16,948 nt of DNA, from positions 1-16,948 of the forward strand of contig JAUVPO010000010.1 of NCBI GenBank assembly GCA_030598625.1, written 5' to 3'. The DNA comes from Deferribacteres bacterium. Its GTDB lineage: Bacteria > Nitrospirota > Thermodesulfovibrionia > UBA6902. The position numbers and the translations under genes were made by a program. Numbering within the stretch: the first letter of the stretch is position 1; each line of letters begins with the position of its first letter. Under the pieces are notes generated by a model. It did not search any database. It saw nothing but the letters and a program-made list of their open reading frames with translations, and was not told the origin of the DNA. Shown in pieces: positions 14,542-16,948 of the stretch.

Positions 14542-16206
14542 TTATTCTACGATCTTTAAGGTTTGACCAACGTAGAGCCGGGTTGACGATAAATTATTAA
14601 TACGCTTAAGTGTCCTTGTATTCGTATTGAATTTTCTGGCTATCAACCAGAGCGAGTCGCCTTTTCTAATACGATATTTCCCGTTTGAAAGTTTATCTCT
14701 TGAAGCGTAAATCATCCTGGTTGAAGTTCCTCTAAGGGGTATCTTCAGTCTCTGACCAATGCGGATAAAATGCTGCCGCCTGATATTATTCGCAATAACA
14801 ATCTTCCTGATGCTCGTATGGAATCTCAGGGCTATAAGGGAGAGGGTTTCACCCCTTTTGACACGATGGTATACATAAGCTTTTTTCGGGGGAGACCATT
14901 TCTTTATCTCATCCAGTTTGGCAATCAATGTCTTGCCTGTTCCAGCAGGAACTTTAAGCGAGTATACAGTCGAAGGAGTAACCTTATAACGAAGCTCCGC
15001 GTTTAGCTCGGTAAGCTCCTTAAATGGAATTCCCAACTTTTTTGCAACTTCCTTTAATTGAACAGATTTTTGAATGTTAACAGTTTCATAAGAAACAGGG
15101 GCATCCGGTTCCCCCAATATAAAGCCATATCCGGCAGGGTCTTTCAGAATATGCAGCGTAGCCAGGAATCTGGGAACATATCGCGCAGTTTCACGCGGCA
15201 GCTGTGTATAGAGGTCCCAGAAATTATCGAGATAATTGATCTTCTGATTGCGTATCCTCTTCAAAACCCTGCCTTCACCGCAGTTATAGCCCGCAAGGAC
15301 GGTTGTCCAGTCACCGAATATCTGGTGCAGTTCTTTTAAATAAGCAATTGCCGCTTTTGTTGCTTTTTCCTGGTTCAGTCTTTCGTCAATCCAGGTGTCC
15401 CTTTTTAAACCGAATTTATAGCCGGTGGAAGGAATAAACTGCCAGAGACCGAGTGCGCGCGCGCTGGAAAATGCCCTCGTTTTAAATCCACTTTCAATAA
15501 GGGGCAGCCAGGCAAGTTCTTCTGGTAAACCGGCCTCTTTTAAAGCCCCCACTATCATATTCATGTATCTTCCCGAACGCTTATAGGACTCTAAAAAAAA
15601 TCTGCGCTCACGGCCCTGAAACAGTTTAATCTCCTTCTTCACATGTTCATTCATTATCAGAGGAATTTCATCATGATTCCCGTTAACAGCAGTATACCGC
15701 GACGCATATATTTCCAGAATTCTCTTGGAAATCATAAAACGCAAGTCTTCTTTTTGTTGAATAAGCTCAGGGCTGACGTCCGTATTTACACTCAAAACAA
15801 GCGCATAAGCATGATCCAAAGCTTCAATGGCCTTTTCAAGGTTGCCTTCGGACCAAAATTCCTGGGATGCGTCACAAAAGGCCAAAGCATCGTCAAGGAT
15901 CTCCTGTTCCTTTTCCTTCTCTGTTATGCCGTCAGGGTCCGTGATATCTTCTTTTATCTCTACAAGCGACTCTTCTCCTTCAATTTGTGAAACCGTGGGG
16001 ATCTTTCTATTTTCACTCAGAGCTGAATTTGCCTCACTTTCCCAATCAACAAGAGAATCAATTCCTGACGGTTCCCCATTATTAGGCACGAAATCTGAGT
16101 TAGAAGGATCTTTGGGATGCAGATTGCTTCGCTTCTCAGATATACTGCATCCGCAAATCAAAAAAACCAGTAAAAAAATCATATACCTGCAAATCAATAA
16201 TCTCAT
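14542..16206 (-). CDS. mltD: Membrane-bound lytic murein transglycosylase D, LysM lipoprotein
   Basis: 554 residues. MltD cuts peptidoglycan between MurNAc and GlcNAc from the outer membrane. The signal MRLLICRYMIFLLVFLICGC gives a lipobox with cysteine 20; the following serine suggests outer-membrane sorting. An acidic, low-complexity linker (25-100) is followed by a TPR-like helix pair near 102-143. The SLT domain (about 225-340) has LPLIESGF with catalytic glutamate 238, ARALGLWQFIPSTG and AGYNCGEGRV. A degenerate LysM (371-420) and two clear LysM repeats (about 444-490 and 510-553) end the protein. I chose ATG 16206 because AAGGTG lies just upstream and the lipoprotein signal starts there; an upstream ATG at 16287 would add 27 residues, lies above the promoter, and spoils the signal. 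Confidence 0.93.
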   Translation of the reverse strand: MRLLICRYMIFLLVFLICGCSISEKRSNLHPKDPSNSDFVPNNGEPSGIDSLVDWESEANSALSENRKIPTVSQIEGEESLVEIKEDITDPDGITEKEKEQEILDDALAFCDASQEFWSEGNLEKAIEALDHAYALVLSVNTDVSPELIQQKEDLRFMISKRILEIYASRYTAVNGNHDEIPLIMNEHVKKEIKLFQGRERRFFLESYKRSGRYMNMIVGALKEAGLPEELAWLPLIESGFKTRAFSSARALGLWQFIPSTGYKFGLKRDTWIDERLNQEKATKAAIAYLKELHQIFGDWTTVLAGYNCGEGRVLKRIRNQKINYLDNFWDLYTQLPRETARYVPRFLATLHILKDPAGYGFILGEPDAPVSYETVNIQKSVQLKEVAKKLGIPFKELTELNAELRYKVTPSTVYSLKVPAGTGKTLIAKLDEIKKWSPPKKAYVYHRVKRGETLSLIALRFHTSIRKIVIANNIRRQHFIRIGQRLKIPLRGTSTRMIYASRDKLSNGKYRIRKGDSLWLIARKFNTNTRTLKRINNLSSTRLYVGQTLKIVE

Positions 16207-16249
16207 AAGGTCACCTTTTTTTAAAAAATCATAATAAATTAATATACAC

Positions 16250-16277
16250 TTATCGGCTAAATGCACATAACACTTTA
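16250..16277 (-). promoter_or_regulatory. Sigma-28 (FliA/SigD)-type promoter for mltD
   Basis: On the minus strand TAAAGTG (16277-16271) is followed by GCCGATAA (16257-16250). The -10 octamer is identical to the E. coli sigma-28 consensus, and TAAA-N16-GCCGATAA is one base longer than E. coli's TAAAGTTT-N11-GCCGATAA but within the N14-16 range reported for B. subtilis SigD. Transcription would start near 16243, about 37 bases before the mltD ATG, with its Shine-Dalgarno inside the leader. The site points only toward mltD. Confidence 0.6.
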
Positions 16278-16297
16278 CTTCATGCAATCAAAATTTC

Positions 16298-16348
16298 ATT
16301 AATTTTACAGATATATATAATTATATGCAAATAAAAAGTAAAATTAAT
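16298..16348. repeat. AT-rich inverted repeat upstream of mltD
   Basis: ATTAATTTTAC (16298-16308) is the exact reverse complement of GTAAAATTAAT (16338-16348). The 29-base spacer is almost pure A/T and itself contains ATATAATTATAT, a perfect palindrome. It could form a cruciform or a binding site. In such AT-rich DNA chance is a real possibility. Confidence 0.5.
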
Positions 16349-16369
16349 TCCATGCCCTATCCCTTTTTT

Positions 16370-16453
16370 GTCATTTCGACCGAAGGGAGAAACCTTTCGG
16401 CTCTGAATTGCGTGTTATCCTGGACAAAATTTCTCTCATTCGTTCGAAATGAC
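16370..16453. repeat. Palindromic intergenic repeat element (REP/MITE-like)
   Basis: The left arm, GTCATTTCGACCGAAGGGAG plus AAA (16370-16392), pairs with the right arm, ending CGTTCGAAATGAC (16430-16453), apart from a few mismatches and one bulge. Inside the left arm a smaller hairpin is seen: CCGAAGGG, loop AGAAA, CCTTTCGG (16380-16400). From memory, GTCATTTCGA-type arms recur between genes in many environmental bacterial genomes; no second copy is in this window. It lies between two divergent genes, so a terminator role is unlikely. It contains no open frame. Confidence 0.7.
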
Positions 16454-16492
16454 ACGGTACCTGACTTATTGAATTAATTTTAAAAAAACTGT

Positions 16493-16521
16493 TTGCTTAA
16501 AACAAATTTATTTTATAAAAT
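16493..16521 (+). promoter_or_regulatory. Candidate promoter for the right-edge gene, overlapping a perfect palindrome
   Basis: TTGCTT (16493-16498), 17 bases and TAAAAT (16516-16521) form a plausible sigma-70 promoter; the -10 matches at five of six, the -35 at only three. The -10 lies inside TTTATTTTATAAAATAAA (16507-16524), an 18-base perfect palindrome that could be an operator. The leader to the ATG at 16637 would be about 110 bases. Confidence 0.35.
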
Positions 16522-16587
16522 AAACGGGTTCGCTCCATATAAAATACATTTTTTATTTTTATAACAGGCAGTTAAGGAGTCGAAGCA

Positions 16588-16620
16588 ATGCAAAAGCACA
16601 AAATATCTTTTATATTTTAA
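16588..16620 (+). CDS. Possible 10-residue leader peptide
   Basis: ATG at 16588 follows AAGGAG by eight bases and opens the frame MQKHKISFIF, ending in TAA at 16620. The stop lies 16 bases before the start of the next gene and two bases before that gene's Shine-Dalgarno, a spacing that would allow translating ribosomes to affect its initiation. There are no runs of a single amino acid, so no classical attenuation is suggested. It may be chance. Confidence 0.25.
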   Translation: MQKHKISFIF

Positions 16621-16636
16621 TCAGGAGGAAGGTTTT

Positions 16637-16948
16637 ATGATTAAGAAAATTTTAATTTTTACTGTTTTATCGATAATGGTTTTTCAGGCTGCTGCATTTG
16701 CTTTTGAAACCGAAGGACAGGTGATATTCAGAGATTCGCTATACGGCCTTGCAATCGGGGCCATAATTGGAGCCGCTTTTTATGTAGCTGATGACGGGGA
16801 GGATTTTGCCCAGGACGTTGCAACAGGTGTCATTATTGGTACAGTTGCCGGTTTAGGATACGGGTTTTATGAGACAAAAAGCTTTGTAGAAATAGAAAAA
16901 AATAAATTAAGATTCGCTATTCCTACTCCCGTAATAAAGCAAAAACAC
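16637..16948 (+). CDS. Unidentified exported glycine-zipper protein, partial
   Basis: The first 104 residues are visible and no stop occurs before the window ends. The start is ATG with a very strong AGGAGGAAGG upstream. A signal peptide MIKKILIFTVLSIMVFQAAAFA ends near residue 22. After a short link come two hydrophobic, glycine-spaced segments: G37-x3-G41-x3-G45 (GLAIGAIIGAAFYV) and G64-x3-G68-x3-G72-x3-G76 (GVIIGTVAGLGYGFYE). An acidic turn, ADDGEDFAQD, separates them. A more polar, basic part follows. I do not recognise the family. Such paired glycine zippers can pack as a membrane hairpin or oligomer, so an outer- or inner-membrane-associated protein is likely. It is divergent from mltD. 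Confidence 0.75.
   Translation, partial: MIKKILIFTVLSIMVFQAAAFAFETEGQVIFRDSLYGLAIGAIIGAAFYVADDGEDFAQDVATGVIIGTVAGLGYGFYETKSFVEIEKNKLRFAIPTPVIKQKH

Noticed and set aside
16207..16287. 27-residue upstream extension of mltD
   Set aside because: It would start above the sigma-28-type promoter and bury the lipoprotein signal; ATG 16206 has its own Shine-Dalgarno.
16370..16453. Palindromic element as a bidirectional terminator
   Set aside because: It sits between two genes that are transcribed away from each other, and lacks a T-run right after either arm.

Overview
The window reads as chromosomal DNA from a Gram-negative, outer-membrane-bearing bacterium. The gene order (leuS-lptE-holA facing bamA-skp-lpxD-fabZ-lpxA-lpxI) and the use of LpxI rather than LpxH are reminiscent of Nitrospirota or Deltaproteobacteria-like lineages. 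That placement is an impression from gene content, not a computed result. Almost every gene serves envelope building or the core machinery. I see no mobile element, CRISPR array, tRNA or rRNA.

Layout. Bases 1-1837 (minus strand) carry murJ (lipid II flippase) followed by the start of a metallo-beta-lactamase-fold hydrolase that runs off the left edge. At 1962-2258 (plus) is rpsT, with a TTG start and a strong Shine-Dalgarno; its 3' end overlaps the 3' end of holA. Bases 2227-6207 (minus) hold leuS-lptE-holA, the same order as in E. coli. holA is odd: its natural first 39 codons, beginning at an ATG inside the end of lptE, are interrupted by one in-frame TGA. At 6208-6376 is a divergent promoter region with an extended -10 element on each strand. 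Bases 6377-14528 (plus) are one long operon: bamA, skp, lpxD, fabZ, lpxA, lpxI, a Gfo/Idh/MocA dehydrogenase and a DegT-type aminotransferase. Each junction from lpxD to the dehydrogenase overlaps by 8-11 bases. Bases 14542-16206 (minus) encode an MltD-like lytic transglycosylase lipoprotein, preceded by a near-perfect sigma-28 (flagellar) type promoter. Bases 16207-16636 are AT-rich intergenic DNA with an 84-bp palindromic repeat element, smaller inverted repeats and a candidate promoter. From 16637 to the right edge is the start of a small unidentified exported protein with two glycine-zipper helices.

How it fits together. The plus-strand operon makes the early part of lipid A (LpxA, LpxD, LpxI), supplies fatty-acid elongation (FabZ), and inserts and chaperones outer-membrane proteins (BamA, Skp). 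LptE on the other strand helps deliver LPS to the surface. The dehydrogenase/aminotransferase pair at the end of the operon looks like GnnA/GnnB, which convert UDP-GlcNAc to its 3-amino form so that lipid A carries only amide-linked primary acyl chains. If so, this organism makes a diaminoglucose-type lipid A. lpxB and lpxC are not in the window.

Best leads: the in-frame TGA in holA; the sigma-28-like promoter of mltD; the GnnA/GnnB-like pair; and the palindromic element with the unknown glycine-zipper gene at the right edge. I do not see a clearly new multi-gene system.
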